From Actinomycetota bacterium (GTDB lineage Bacteria; Actinomycetota; Actinomycetes; Actinomycetales; Kineosporiaceae), in assembly GCA_030837345.1 (NCBI GenBank), contig JAUPKQ010000095.1, forward strand, positions 1-49,777: DNA of 49,777 bases, written 5' to 3'. Shown here piece after piece: positions 8,518 through 17,682 of the stretch; positions within the stretch are counted from its first letter, which is position 1, and every line of letters starts with the position of its first letter. Under the pieces are notes generated by a model. The model ran no database searches. It was not told where the DNA came from and saw only the letters and a list, made by a program, of their open reading frames with translations. Position numbers and translations under genes: made by a program.

Positions 8518-9723
8518 GTGACCGTAACGCGCTCGGACGCCACCCTTGCCCGGTTACGCCGTGGTGCCGGCGCGCTGGCGACGTCCGCCATTCAGCGTAT
8601 GGAGGAACGCCTCCCCTGGTACCGCGCCCTCCCGCCCGAGGACCGCTCGTGGGTGGGGCTGGTCGCCCAGCAGGGCATCGCCGCCTTCGTCTCGTGGTAC
8701 GACCATCCGGGCCCCAGCGTCGCCCTGACCGCGGGTGTCTTCGGGGTGGCGCCCCGCGAACTCATGCGGTCGATCTCGCTCCAACAGACCCTCGAGATGC
8801 TGCGGACGGTCGTCGACGCCGTCGAGGACGAGGCGCTGGCCCTCGCCGCGCCCGGCAGCGAGGAGGCCCTGCGGGACTCGATGCTCCGTTTCTCCCGCGA
8901 GGTCGCCTTCGCGGCGGCGGAGGTCTACGCGCGGGCCGCCGAGATGCGCGGCGCGTGGGACGCCCGCCTGGAGGCCCTCGTGGTCGACGCGCTCGTGCGG
9001 GGCGAGGCGGACGACGCGCTGCGCTCCCGTGCCGCGGCCCTGGGGTGGTCCGACACGGTGACGGTGACGGTCCTGGTGGGCGCCACTCCGCCGGGCAGCG
9101 TCGAGAACCTCGTGGACGACGTGCGCCAGGCAGCGGCGTCCTGTTCGGCCGAGGCGCTCGTGGGCGTCCAGGGGGACCGCCTCGTCGTCGTGGTCGGTCA
9201 CAACGGGCCGGTCTCTCCCGTCGCCACAGCGCTGGCGGGTCTCTGCGGCCCCGGCCCCGTGGTCACCGGGCCAACGGTCGACGGCCTGACCGATGCCGCC
9301 CGATCCGCCCGCGACGCCCTGTCGGGACTCGTCGCGGCCCGGGCCTGGCCGCAGGCACCCCGGCCCGTCGCCGCTGACGACCTTTTGCCCGAACGCATCC
9401 TCAGCGGGGACACCTCGGCCCGGCACTCCCTCGTCGAACGGGCCTTCCAGCGACTCCAGCAGTCCGATGTCCCCCTGCTCGACACCACGACCGCCTACCT
9501 CGACCACGGTCGCTCGATCGAGGCCGCCGCACGGGCCCTGTTCGTCCACCCCAACACCGTGCGGTACCGGCTGCGCCGCGTGGCGGACATCACCGGGTGG
9601 GACCCGGTCGACCCCCGGGAAGGCTTCGTCCTCCAGGTCGCCATTGTCGCCGGGCGACTCCTTGACGTTCCCCCAGGCACCGGACAAAACGGCAACCGAG
9701 TTCCCCCACCCACTCGCCATTAG
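8518..9723 (+). CDS. fasR: FasR, PucR-type activator of fatty-acid synthesis
   Basis: A 401-residue protein with a GGDEF-like central region and a C-terminal PucR-type helix-turn-helix: LDHGRSIEAAARALFVHPNT then VRYRLRRVADITGWDP (about residues 327-362). It lies directly upstream of fabD-fabH-acpP-fabF, the position of the Streptomyces FasR activator, which binds the fabD promoter. The N-terminus (MEERLPWYRALPPEDRSWVG) is characteristic of FasR. The start is GTG at 8518. The 81-nt gap to fabD should hold its target promoter, but no repeat there is convincing. Confidence 0.93.
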   Translation: MTVTRSDATLARLRRGAGALATSAIQRMEERLPWYRALPPEDRSWVGLVAQQGIAAFVSWYDHPGPSVALTAGVFGVAPRELMRSISLQQTLEMLRTVVDAVEDEALALAAPGSEEALRDSMLRFSREVAFAAAEVYARAAEMRGAWDARLEALVVDALVRGEADDALRSRAAALGWSDTVTVTVLVGATPPGSVENLVDDVRQAAASCSAEALVGVQGDRLVVVVGHNGPVSPVATALAGLCGPGPVVTGPTVDGLTDAARSARDALSGLVAARAWPQAPRPVAADDLLPERILSGDTSARHSLVERAFQRLQQSDVPLLDTTTAYLDHGRSIEAAARALFVHPNTVRYRLRRVADITGWDPVDPREGFVLQVAIVAGRLLDVPPGTGQNGNRVPPPTRH

Positions 9724-9804
9724 TGGATTCCCACAAAGCATGGCCCCGAGCTTCGTCCTCGTCGCGGGAGCGGAAAACGCCGGCCAAGGGCGAGTCTTGA
9801 CCTC

Positions 9805-10761
9805 GTGCTCGCCATCGTCTGCCCCGGACAGGGGTCCCAGTTACCCGGATTCCTCTCCCCCTGGCTTGAATTGCCCGGTGTAGCCGAGCAGTTGGGGCAA
9901 CTGTCGGAGACGATCGGCATGGATCTCACGGCGCACGGGACGACCTCGGACGCCGAGACGATCCGCGACACCGCCGTCGCCCAGCCACTGATCGTCGCGG
10001 CCGGTTTGATCAGTGCCTCCTGCCTGTTCCCGGTCGGCGCCGTTCCGGCGGGGGTCGTGGCGGGGCACTCGGTCGGGGAGTTCACGGCAGCCGTTCTCGC
10101 CGGCGTGATCACCGCGGAGGAAGCCCTGTCCCTCGTCAACGTGCGGGGACGGGCGATGGCCGAGGCGAGCGCGGTCACACCGACCGGCATGAGCGCCGTT
10201 CTGGGAGGGGACGCCACCGAAGTCGTCGAGGCAATCGCCCGGCACGGGCTGACGGCGGCGAACATGAACGGTTCAGGCCAGGTCGTGGCGGCCGGGACGC
10301 TCGAGCAGCTCGCCGCGCTGGCGGCCGATCCTCCGGCCAAGGCGAGGATCGCGCCGCTGAAGGTCGCCGGGGCCTTCCACACCCATCACATGGCACCGGC
10401 CGTCGACGCCCTGTCGAGGGCGGCCTCCGCCGTCGTGCCGGGTGATCCGGCGGTCCGGTTGCTCTCGAACACCGACGGCGCGGTGATGACGGACGGACGC
10501 GAGACCCTCGCCCGGATCGTGCGCCAGGTGAGCGGTCCGGTCCGTTGGGACGCCTGCACGACGACCATGGCGGACCTCGGCGTGACCGCCGTCCTGGAGC
10601 TCCTCCCCGGCGGCACCCTGGCGGGGATGATCAAGCGGGGACTGCGCGGGACACGCATCGTGGCTCTCAAGACCCCTGCTGACCTGGACGCCGCCCGCGA
10701 ACTGCTCGCCTCCGACGACGTCGTCACTCTCCACCACGATTCCGCGGGGGCTCTCTCGTGA
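9805..10761 (+). CDS. fabD: Malonyl-CoA:ACP transacylase
   Basis: 318 residues. It moves malonyl from CoA to ACP, loading the extender unit for FAS-II. The nucleophile motif GHSVGE is present (Ser89), preceded by the oxyanion motif CPGQGSQ (residues 6-12), and the catalytic His lies in GAFHTHHM. First gene of the fab operon. The GTG at 9805 has no good Shine-Dalgarno, so the transcript may be leaderless or nearly so. Its stop overlaps the fabH start by 4 bp. Confidence 0.97.
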   Translation: MLAIVCPGQGSQLPGFLSPWLELPGVAEQLGQLSETIGMDLTAHGTTSDAETIRDTAVAQPLIVAAGLISASCLFPVGAVPAGVVAGHSVGEFTAAVLAGVITAEEALSLVNVRGRAMAEASAVTPTGMSAVLGGDATEVVEAIARHGLTAANMNGSGQVVAAGTLEQLAALAADPPAKARIAPLKVAGAFHTHHMAPAVDALSRAASAVVPGDPAVRLLSNTDGAVMTDGRETLARIVRQVSGPVRWDACTTTMADLGVTAVLELLPGGTLAGMIKRGLRGTRIVALKTPADLDAARELLASDDVVTLHHDSAGALS

Positions 10762-11804
10762 CAACCGCTGAGACACCCGGGGAAGCACCCCGGGGAACCT
10801 CCCGACCCACGATCAGTGTCGCGGAGGGATCCCGGTTCAGCCGGATCCTCTCGGTGGGCAGCTACCGGCCCGAGCGAGTCGTCACCAACGAGGAGATCTG
10901 CCAGTTCATCGACTCCTCGGACGAGTGGATCCGGTCGCGGTCCGGCATCTCCACCCGCCGGTTCGCCGCCGCCGACGAGAGCATCGCGGACATGGCCGAG
11001 ATCGCCGGGCGGGTGGCGATCGAGCGGGCGGGCCTGCTCGGTGCCGACATCGACGCCGTCATTCTCGCCTCGATCACGTACCCGTTCCAGACGCCGTCGG
11101 CCGCCGCCGTCGTCGCCGACCGGCTGGGGACGACCCCGGCGGCGGCGTTCGACGTCTCGGCCGCGTGCGCCGGATTCTGTTACGGGGTGTCGCTGGCCTC
11201 GGACATGATCCGCGGAGGTAGCGCCCGCAACGTGCTGGTCATCGGGGTCGAGAAGAACTCCGACTTCATCAACCCGGCGGACCGCTCGGCGGCGTTCCTC
11301 TTCGCCGACGGCGCGGGCGCGGTCGTCGTCGGCCCGTCCGACCGCCCGTCGATCGCCCCCACGGTGTGGGGCTCGGACGGCAGTGCCTGGGAGCTCATCC
11401 GCAGCCAGAACTCGTGGATCGAGTACCGGGACGACCCGGAGGCGGGGTGGCCGTACATGATCATGGAGGGCCAGTCGGTCTTCCGCTGGGCGGTCTGGCA
11501 GATGTCGCCCGTCGCCGCCAAGGCCATCGACGCGGCCGGGATCTCGCCGGCCGACCTGACCGCCTTCATCCCCCACCAGGCCAACGGCCGGATCATCGAC
11601 GCGATGGCCAAGCAGCTGAAGCTGCCCGGCACCGTGACGATCGCCCGGGACATCACGGACTCGGGCAACACGTCGGCCGCGTCGGTCCCCCTCGCCATGG
11701 ACCGCCTCCTCACCGATCACCCCGAGGCCTCGGGCGGCCTGGCCCTGCTCATCGGTTTCGGCGCGGGCCTGGCCTACGCGGCCCAGGTCGTCGAGCTCCC
11801 CTGA
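10758..11804 (+). CDS. fabH: Beta-ketoacyl-ACP synthase III
   Basis: 348 residues. It starts each fatty acid by condensing an acyl-CoA primer with malonyl-ACP. The catalytic triad is visible: Cys137 in SAACAGF, His273 in IPHQAN and Asn304 in SGNTSAAS. A roughly 30-residue extension precedes the core, which begins at SRILSVGSYRPERVV. GTG start at 10758 overlaps the fabD stop (GTGA), showing translational coupling. Primer specificity (branched or straight) cannot be read with certainty. Confidence 0.97.
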   Translation: MTTAETPGEAPRGTSRPTISVAEGSRFSRILSVGSYRPERVVTNEEICQFIDSSDEWIRSRSGISTRRFAAADESIADMAEIAGRVAIERAGLLGADIDAVILASITYPFQTPSAAAVVADRLGTTPAAAFDVSAACAGFCYGVSLASDMIRGGSARNVLVIGVEKNSDFINPADRSAAFLFADGAGAVVVGPSDRPSIAPTVWGSDGSAWELIRSQNSWIEYRDDPEAGWPYMIMEGQSVFRWAVWQMSPVAAKAIDAAGISPADLTAFIPHQANGRIIDAMAKQLKLPGTVTIARDITDSGNTSAASVPLAMDRLLTDHPEASGGLALLIGFGAGLAYAAQVVELP

Positions 11805-11887
11805 ACCACCCCGTCGCCGGCCCCGGCCGGGTCCCACCCACGGTTCCCGTCATCAGGCGGGAACCACCAGCGAACAGGAGCACCGCA

Positions 11888-12142
11888 ATGGCATTGAGCG
11901 AGCAGGAGATCCTCAGTGGTCTCGCCGAGATCGTCAACACCGTCACCGAGGTTCCGGTCGAATCGGTCGAGCCCGGCAAGACCTTCACCGACGACCTCGA
12001 GATCGACTCGCTTGACATGATGCAGATCGTGGTGGACGCCGAGGAGCGTTTCGGCGTCCGTATCCCCGACGACGAGGTCAAGAACCTCAAGACCGTCGGG
12101 GACGCCATCTCCTACATCCAGACCGCCGCGACGGCAGCCTGA
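11888..12142 (+). CDS. acpP: Acyl carrier protein
   Basis: 84 residues, acidic. The phosphopantetheine attachment site is Ser41 in EIDSLDMMQIV, and the core EERFGVRIPDDEVKNLKTVGD is typical. It carries growing acyl chains between FabD, FabH and FabF. ATG at 11888 follows AGGAG by 8 nt. The 83-nt gap after fabH is the largest inside the operon before fabF. Confidence 0.97.
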   Translation: MALSEQEILSGLAEIVNTVTEVPVESVEPGKTFTDDLEIDSLDMMQIVVDAEERFGVRIPDDEVKNLKTVGDAISYIQTAATAA

Positions 12143-12158
12143 CCCAGGCCTTCGCCCG

Positions 12159-12177
12159 CCGGCGCCCCTGGCGCCGG
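12159..12177 (+). terminator. Hairpin between acpP and fabF (possible attenuator)
   Basis: CCGGCGCC-cct-GGCGCCGG: 8-bp perfect arms with a 3-nt loop, 16 nt after the acpP stop. It has no U-tract. It may partly terminate or protect the acpP message, which would raise ACP over FabF; this is inference. Confidence 0.45.
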
Positions 12178-12233
12178 TGGGCAGCCCGTAGACAACCTTG
12201 ACCACCGAACCACGATCACGAGGGGAACTCCCC

Positions 12234-13484
12234 ATGGCCACCGACACGCAACACCGTGTCGTCGTCACCGGACTCGGCGCGACGACGCCGCTCGGCGGTG
12301 ACGTGCCGTCGACCTGGCAGGCGGCACTCGCCGGCACGCCCGGCGCCCACACCATGGATCACCCCTGGGTGGAGAAGTACGACCTGCCCGTCACCTTCGC
12401 CGCGGAGGTCGCCGTCCCGGCCAAGCAGGTGCTCTCGCGGACAGAGGCCCGCCGCCTCGACCCCGCGGGCCAGATGGCGATGATCGCGGCCCGCGAAGCC
12501 TGGAAGGACGCCGGAACCCCTGAGGTCGACCCTGAGCGCCTCGGCGTCGTGGTCGCCAGCGGCATCGGCGGCATGTGGACCCTCCTGGACGCCTACGACA
12601 CGCTCCGCGAGCGCGGCCCGCGCCGCGTGGGTCCGCTGACGGTTCCGATGCTGATCAGCAACGGACCGGCGGCCTCGGTCAGTATCGAGCTCGGCGCCAA
12701 GGGCGGTGTGCAGACGCCGGTCTCGGCCTGCGCCTCCGGCGCCGAAGCGGTCGCCGCGGGGCTCCAGATGATCCGCTCGGGCCGGGCCGACATCGTCGTC
12801 GCCGGGGGTTGCGAGGCGTGCACGCACCCGCTCCCGATCGCGGGGTTCGCCGCGATGCAGGCCTTGTCGACGCGCAACGACTCCCCCGAGACGGCGTCCC
12901 GCCCCTACGACACCACCCGGGACGGTTTCGTCCTCGGTGAGGGGTCCGGGCTCCTCGTCCTTGAGTCGGAGGAGCACGCCCGCGCCCGTGGGGCCCGCGT
13001 GTACGCCGTCCTCGCCGGGGCGAGCCTCACCTCGGACGCCTATCACATCGCCGCACCCGATCCGGAGGGCACGGGAGCGGCCCGGGCGATGTCGCTCGCG
13101 CTCGCCGACGCGGATCTCACCCCCGGGGACATCTCGCACCTGAACGCCCACGCGACCTCGACCCCGATCGGGGACGTCGCCGAGGCGAAGGCGGTGCGGC
13201 TGGCTCTCGGTGACGCCGCCGACGGGGTCGCGATCTCGGCGACCAAGTCGATGACCGGCCACCTCCTCGGAGCGGCTGGTGCCCTGGAGAGCATCTTCAC
13301 CGTGCTCGCCCTGCACCACCGTCTCGCGCCTCCCACGATCAACATCGACGATCTCGACCCCGAGATCGACCTCGACATCATCCGCAAGGACGCGCGGATC
13401 CTCCCGGACGGCGACATCGCCGCGCTCAACAACTCGTTCGGGTTCGGCGGCCACAACGCCGCCTTGGTGTTCCGGTCCGCCTGA
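12234..13484 (+). CDS. fabF: Beta-ketoacyl-ACP synthase II
   Basis: 416 residues. Elongating condensing enzyme of FAS-II. Cys166 in VSACASGAE, His306 in NAHATST and His343 in SMTGHLLGAAGA form the Cys-His-His centre; the Lys in SATKSMTGH is also present. I chose the ATG at 12234 (GAGGGG 7 nt upstream, protein starting MATDTQHRVVVTG) over the GTG-like start at 12198, which would add 12 unconserved residues. Last gene of the operon, followed by a strong terminator. Confidence 0.97.
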   Translation: MATDTQHRVVVTGLGATTPLGGDVPSTWQAALAGTPGAHTMDHPWVEKYDLPVTFAAEVAVPAKQVLSRTEARRLDPAGQMAMIAAREAWKDAGTPEVDPERLGVVVASGIGGMWTLLDAYDTLRERGPRRVGPLTVPMLISNGPAASVSIELGAKGGVQTPVSACASGAEAVAAGLQMIRSGRADIVVAGGCEACTHPLPIAGFAAMQALSTRNDSPETASRPYDTTRDGFVLGEGSGLLVLESEEHARARGARVYAVLAGASLTSDAYHIAAPDPEGTGAARAMSLALADADLTPGDISHLNAHATSTPIGDVAEAKAVRLALGDAADGVAISATKSMTGHLLGAAGALESIFTVLALHHRLAPPTINIDDLDPEIDLDIIRKDARILPDGDIAALNNSFGFGGHNAALVFRSA

Positions 13485-13494
13485 GCCACCACGC

Positions 13495-13547
13495 ACGACG
13501 AAGCGGAGCCGCACTTCCCTCGGGGAGGTGCGGCTCCGCTTCGTCGT
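13495..13547. terminator. Bidirectional terminator after fabF
   Basis: Perfect 20-bp arms (13495-13514, 13528-13547) with a 13-nt loop, between convergent fabF and the DUF3145 gene. Confidence 0.9.
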
Positions 13548-13577
13548 CTCCTGCCGGCTCCGCCGGAGCGGGACCGG

Positions 13578-14081
13578 TCAGCCCACGCGGTGCAGCCACT
13601 TCACGGGGGCCCCGTCACCGGCGTAGCGGAACGGTTCCAGCTCGTCGTCCCAGGCCCGGCCCAGGGCGAGGTCGAGCTCGCGCACGAGCACGACGGGATC
13701 GCCCTGCCCGGCGTCGAGCGCGGCCCGGATCCTGTCCTCGGGGACGACGACATTCCCGTGGACGTCGGTGACCGCGTGGAAGATCCCCAGTTCCGGGGTA
13801 TGGCTCCACCGTCCTCCGTCCACGCCGGGACTCGCCTCCTCGGTCACTTCGTACCGAAGATGAGCCCATCCCCGCAGGGCGGACGTCAGACGAGCCCCTG
13901 TTCCCTGCTCGGCCTGCCAGGAGAACTCGGTACGGTACATACCCGAGGCTGCCGGTTGAGGAATCCAGTCAAGGGAAACACGCACACCGAGAACGCCACC
14001 GGCGGCCCACTCGATGTGCGGGCACAACGCACGCGGCGCCGAGTGCACGAACAGGACCCCGCGCGTGATGGCACCAGCCAT
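13578..14081 (-). CDS. DUF3145 family protein
   Basis: 167 residues. It carries the family blocks RGVLFVHSAPRALCPHIEWA, RTEFSWQAEQGTGARL and ALGRAWDDELEPFRYAGDG. DUF3145 is an uncharacterised actinobacterial family found convergent with the fab operon in many genomes, as here, so a link to fatty-acid or envelope lipid metabolism is reasonable but unproven. The ATG at 14081 is supported by a very strong ribosome site GGAGGAGG. No signal peptide or membrane helix. Confidence 0.88.
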   Translation of the reverse strand: MAGAITRGVLFVHSAPRALCPHIEWAAGGVLGVRVSLDWIPQPAASGMYRTEFSWQAEQGTGARLTSALRGWAHLRYEVTEEASPGVDGGRWSHTPELGIFHAVTDVHGNVVVPEDRIRAALDAGQGDPVVLVRELDLALGRAWDDELEPFRYAGDGAPVKWLHRVG

Positions 14082-14612
14082 CTGGACCTCCTCCACTTCT
14101 TCGAGGTGCGTCTTCCCCTACGACCTCGATGTGGCGGTAACCAGATTCGCTGGCTGCAGACAGGTGCGGTGTCTGCGGGCCATTGTGCCCTAGAGGTCAC
14201 AGCTGCACCAGGCGCGGTACCCGCCCAGCCCTAGGCACTCACAGTAATGGACAGTTACTCTCCGCCAGCATCACTGGCCTTCGGTGTGTCGGTGTCTCCC
14301 GGCGTCCGGCCCTCCGGCCCCTCTTCGGAACACGCCGGTCAAGCAGCGGAAACGCATCGGGCGAAGCCTGCGGCGAAGCGGGCGAGGCCACCCGGACGCT
14401 CCCGCTCACGACCCGGCGGACCACCGTCCGGACCCCGCGAGGGCGTGACGACGTCCAGGGTCTCCGGGCGCGGTTCCCCTCCTTCAGGGGGCACACCTCC
14501 ACACCTTGGGCCGATCCGGTCCCTCGGAGAATGTGGTGACCGATTCACCGATCAGACGGCGCCGATCCGCCGTTCAGCATGCGGTAACCGGGGACCCCCT
14601 ACCCTTGAGGGC
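14082..14612. promoter_or_regulatory. Gene-free divergent region before the two-component genes
   Basis: No coding frame here is convincing; the long frame from 14247 only acquires response-regulator homology after 14613. Immediately before the response-regulator GTG, TACCCT (14600-14605) is followed by 7 nt, the spacing expected for a -10 box driving a leaderless mRNA. No clear -35. No strong repeats were seen. Confidence 0.35.
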
Positions 14613-15338
14613 GTGGCTCGGGTGATGCTCGTGGAGGATGACCGGCGGATCGGTCCCCTGGTTGTCTCCGCCCTGCGCGAATACGGTCATGAGGTCCACT
14701 GGAGCACCACGGGCGGTGAAGCTCTCGACACGACGCGGACCCGGCCGGTCGATCTGGTCCTGCTCGATCTGGGTCTTCCGGACATCGACGGCGTCGACCT
14801 CTGCCGGCGGCTGCGCCGGGATCACCCCGAGACGGTCATCATCATGCTCACCGCTCGGGGTGAGGACATGGACGTCATCACCGGCCTCGAGTCCGGCGCC
14901 GACGACTACGTGACCAAGCCCTTCGGGATGACGGTCCTCCAGGCCCGGGTCCAGGCGCACCTGCGCCGGATCCCGAGTCTCGCCGGTGTCGACGTCATCC
15001 GCCTCGGCGACCTCGAGATCGCCCCGGGGGCGCGGCGATGCACGATCGCGGACGTCGAGGTGCCGCTGCGGGCGAAGCAGTTCGACCTCCTCGAGCGGCT
15101 GGGCCGCGACGCCGGCCGACCGGTCAACCGGGACACGTTGATGGCCGACGTCTGGGACGAGAACTGGTTCGGGTCCACCAAGACCCTCGACGTCCACATC
15201 GCAACCCTGCGGCAACGGCTCGCCGAGATCGCCGCCGTGGCGGAGTCCCGGACCGGCAGGGCCCTTCGGCTCCCCAGGGTCGCCACGGTGCGCGGTGTGG
15301 GATACCTGCTCGACCCGCCCGGCCTGGCCGGGTCGTAG
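14613..15338 (+). CDS. OmpR-family response regulator
   Basis: 241 residues. Receiver domain 1-120 with acidic pocket Glu8-Asp9-Asp10, phospho-acceptor Asp52 in LLDLGLPD and Lys near 102 in VTKPF. The C-terminal winged-helix domain includes RAKQFDLLERLGRDAGRPVNR and ends in VRGVGYLL. It is followed without a gap by its histidine kinase. GTG at 14613 is chosen because the receiver begins there (VARVMLVEDD); there is no spaced Shine-Dalgarno and translation may be leaderless. The target genes are unknown; the downstream lipid genes are candidates. Confidence 0.92.
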   Translation: MARVMLVEDDRRIGPLVVSALREYGHEVHWSTTGGEALDTTRTRPVDLVLLDLGLPDIDGVDLCRRLRRDHPETVIIMLTARGEDMDVITGLESGADDYVTKPFGMTVLQARVQAHLRRIPSLAGVDVIRLGDLEIAPGARRCTIADVEVPLRAKQFDLLERLGRDAGRPVNRDTLMADVWDENWFGSTKTLDVHIATLRQRLAEIAAVAESRTGRALRLPRVATVRGVGYLLDPPGLAGS

Positions 15339-16781
15339 GTGCAGCGCCGGATCCTCCTCGTCGCCATCACCGCGGTCGCCCTCGCGGTGACCGTCCTCGG
15401 CGTCCCGCTCGCCTTCGTCCAGAAGGAGCTCCTCCGCGAGAACGAGCAGGGAAAGCTCTACGACGCGGCCGTCTCGTTCACCGTCAAGGTGAGCCACAGC
15501 ATGCGGGAGCGCAACGAGCCACCGACGATCTCGAACGACGAGTCGGGTATCCACCTGGGCGTCTACGACGACGAGGGCCACCTGATCGCCGGGGAGGGCC
15601 CCGAGACCGCCGACGAGATCGTGCAGGAGGCGATGGAGGGCGAGCCCTCGAAGGGCTTCGCCGGTGACGACCTCGTCGCCGCGGCACCCGTCGAGGGCGG
15701 AGGCGACATCATCGCCGTCACGCGGGCGTCCTCCCACCGGCACGAGCTCCGGGAGCGGGAGCTCCTCACCTTCGCCGCGATCGGCGGAGTGGCGGTCTTC
15801 GCCTCCCTGATGTCCCTCCTGCTCGCCCTGCGCCTCGCCGTCAGGCTCGCCGCACCGATCCGCGACCTCCAGCAGGCCGCCGAGGAACTCGGCGACGGCA
15901 ACTTCGCCGTCCGGGCCCCCACGAGCGGTATCGGCGAGCTGGACGCCGTCGCGACGTCCATGAACGTCACCGCGCAGCAACTCGGCGAGCTCGTCAGCCG
16001 CGAACGCGCCTTCGCCGCCCATGCGAGCCACCAGCTGAGGACGCCGCTCACCGCTCTGCGGCTGCGCCTCGACTCGGCCCTGCACGGCGGCCCTCAGGAT
16101 CTCTCCACCGCCGTCGACGAGTCCCTGGCGATCGTCGACGACCTGGAGTCGACGGTCCACGACCTGCTCGCCGTCTCCCGGGGCCGGACCGGTGCGGCGG
16201 CCAGGCTCGACCTCGACACCCTGCTCTCCGGTCTCCCCCACCGCTGGCAGGGGCTCCTGGAGGCCGACGGGCGCGGCCTGACGATCCGCACCGACGACCC
16301 GCCCGCCGCCACCGGCCGTGCGGCGACGGTCCGGCAGGTGCTCGACGTCCTGATCGACAACGCCTACCGGCACGGTGGAGGAGCGGTCCAGGTCGTCGCC
16401 CGGGACTCGAGCGGCGCCCTCGCGATCGACGTCGTCGACGAGGGCAGACCCGGCGAGTCGTCCCACGTCGACGCCCAGTTCGCGCGGATCTCCTCCGGGG
16501 GGCGGTCAGGGTCGGTGGACCGCTCCGCCGACCTCATCGCCTCCGGGCACGGCCAGGTTCCCCCGGCGCCGGCCTCCTCACCGGCGACGGCGCCGACGGC
16601 GGTGGGACAAACCGGACGGCGCCCCGGCCGCGGCCGCCAGGCCGCCCGTCGCGGGGGGACGGGTATCGGGCTGGGACTCGCCCGGTCCCTGCTGGTCGCG
16701 GACGGCGGCCGGCTGTTGCTCACGTCGGCACCTGGTCGGACCTGTGCGACGGTTCTGTTGCCGGGAGCCGACTCGGGGTGA
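15339..16781 (+). CDS. Sensor histidine kinase with an enlarged ATP-lid region
   Basis: 480 residues. TM1 about 5-25, extracytoplasmic sensor about 27-140, TM2 about 145-167, HAMP, then H-box ASHQLRTPLTALR (His231), N-box IDNAYRHGGG (near 341), G1/D-box VVDEGRPGE (about 364-372) and G2 GGTGIGLGLARSLL (about 436-449). Between G1 and G2 is a low-complexity insert of about 65 residues rich in Ser, Ala, Pro, Gly and Arg, where most kinases have a short lid. The start GTG follows the regulator stop directly (TAGGTG). It should phosphorylate the adjacent OmpR-type regulator; the signal is unknown. Confidence 0.9.
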   Translation: MQRRILLVAITAVALAVTVLGVPLAFVQKELLRENEQGKLYDAAVSFTVKVSHSMRERNEPPTISNDESGIHLGVYDDEGHLIAGEGPETADEIVQEAMEGEPSKGFAGDDLVAAAPVEGGGDIIAVTRASSHRHELRERELLTFAAIGGVAVFASLMSLLLALRLAVRLAAPIRDLQQAAEELGDGNFAVRAPTSGIGELDAVATSMNVTAQQLGELVSRERAFAAHASHQLRTPLTALRLRLDSALHGGPQDLSTAVDESLAIVDDLESTVHDLLAVSRGRTGAAARLDLDTLLSGLPHRWQGLLEADGRGLTIRTDDPPAATGRAATVRQVLDVLIDNAYRHGGGAVQVVARDSSGALAIDVVDEGRPGESSHVDAQFARISSGGRSGSVDRSADLIASGHGQVPPAPASSPATAPTAVGQTGRRPGRGRQAARRGGTGIGLGLARSLLVADGGRLLLTSAPGRTCATVLLPGADSG

Positions 16782-16919
16782 GACGAACTTGTCCTTCCTC
16801 GATGCGCGCCGGACCCGATGTGCTTTATGGTCCCTTAACGAGGTCATGACCGGAGGCGACCGGCATGACGCCACACCTCGCGAAACGCTCGACCTGCCGG
16901 TGACGAGAAGGGAATCGTC

Positions 16920-17558
16920 GTGACGCTCGCGCTGGCCGACGAGCTCTTCCTGATGACACACGATATTCAGTCCGGCAAGGCAAGGCTCTCCGACCCGGCT
17001 CTCGGGATCGGTTTGTCCGCCGCGCTGCTCTCCGAACTCGTGTTCTCGGGATCGCTGATGCTGTCGAACGGCCAGTTGCTCCTCGGGGAGTACCCGCCCC
17101 CGAACGAACACCTCGCGGAATCCCTGCTCGACGAGACCCGCGCCCAGCTGTACGGCGGCGAACTGACGGTGCGGAACTGGCTGGGAGCCCACCGGAGGAT
17201 CGTCCTGGACCTCGTGGCGGACCGTATGGCCGGGGCCGGTGAACTGCGACGGGAGGAGCAGCAACGTCGCCTGGGCCGGACGGTGACCCGTTTCTACCCG
17301 CTCAGACCGGCCGAGGCGTTCATCCGATGTCAGCGGATTTCCTCCTACTTGCGACACCGGGTGGAGATCACCGCTGGCGACGCTCTTCTCGCCGCGCTTC
17401 TCCACATCATGGCCCCGGGGGCGAATCTCCTGGAACTCGACGACGTCGGACGCGGTTACCTCGGGGAGGTCGTACCTCTTCTCCCCGGTCCTCTGGCCGA
17501 ACTTCTCAATCAGACCGAGAGCGCAATCCAGATGGCCCTGCGGAACCCGAGCTTCTGA
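16920..17558 (+). CDS. GOLPH3/VPS74 family protein
   Basis: 212 residues, matching the GPP34 fold: start TLALADELFLMTHD, then GIGLSAALLSELVFSGSL and later RVEITAGDALLAALLHIM. Eukaryotic members bind phosphatidylinositol-4-phosphate at Golgi membranes; in actinobacteria the family is common but uncharacterised. GAAGGGA precedes the GTG at 16920. A phosphatidylcholine-synthase-like gene follows convergently and a two-component system precedes, so a membrane lipid role is plausible but inferred. Confidence 0.9.
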   Translation: MTLALADELFLMTHDIQSGKARLSDPALGIGLSAALLSELVFSGSLMLSNGQLLLGEYPPPNEHLAESLLDETRAQLYGGELTVRNWLGAHRRIVLDLVADRMAGAGELRREEQQRRLGRTVTRFYPLRPAEAFIRCQRISSYLRHRVEITAGDALLAALLHIMAPGANLLELDDVGRGYLGEVVPLLPGPLAELLNQTESAIQMALRNPSF

Positions 17559-17682
17559 TCCCCGGGCCCTCCCGCGACTTCACCGGGCTGACGTCCGAGC
17601 AATCACGACAATTCGAACAGGAAGTCGGCCGCTCACCCACAACGGCGTCTGGAGAGATAAGCGAATACCGGACCGATCAGCC

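Noticed and set aside
14574-16466. 630-codon minus-strand frame across the two-component genes
   Set aside because: Gly/Val/Arg/Asp-rich antisense shadow with no homology; the plus strand encodes clear regulator and kinase.
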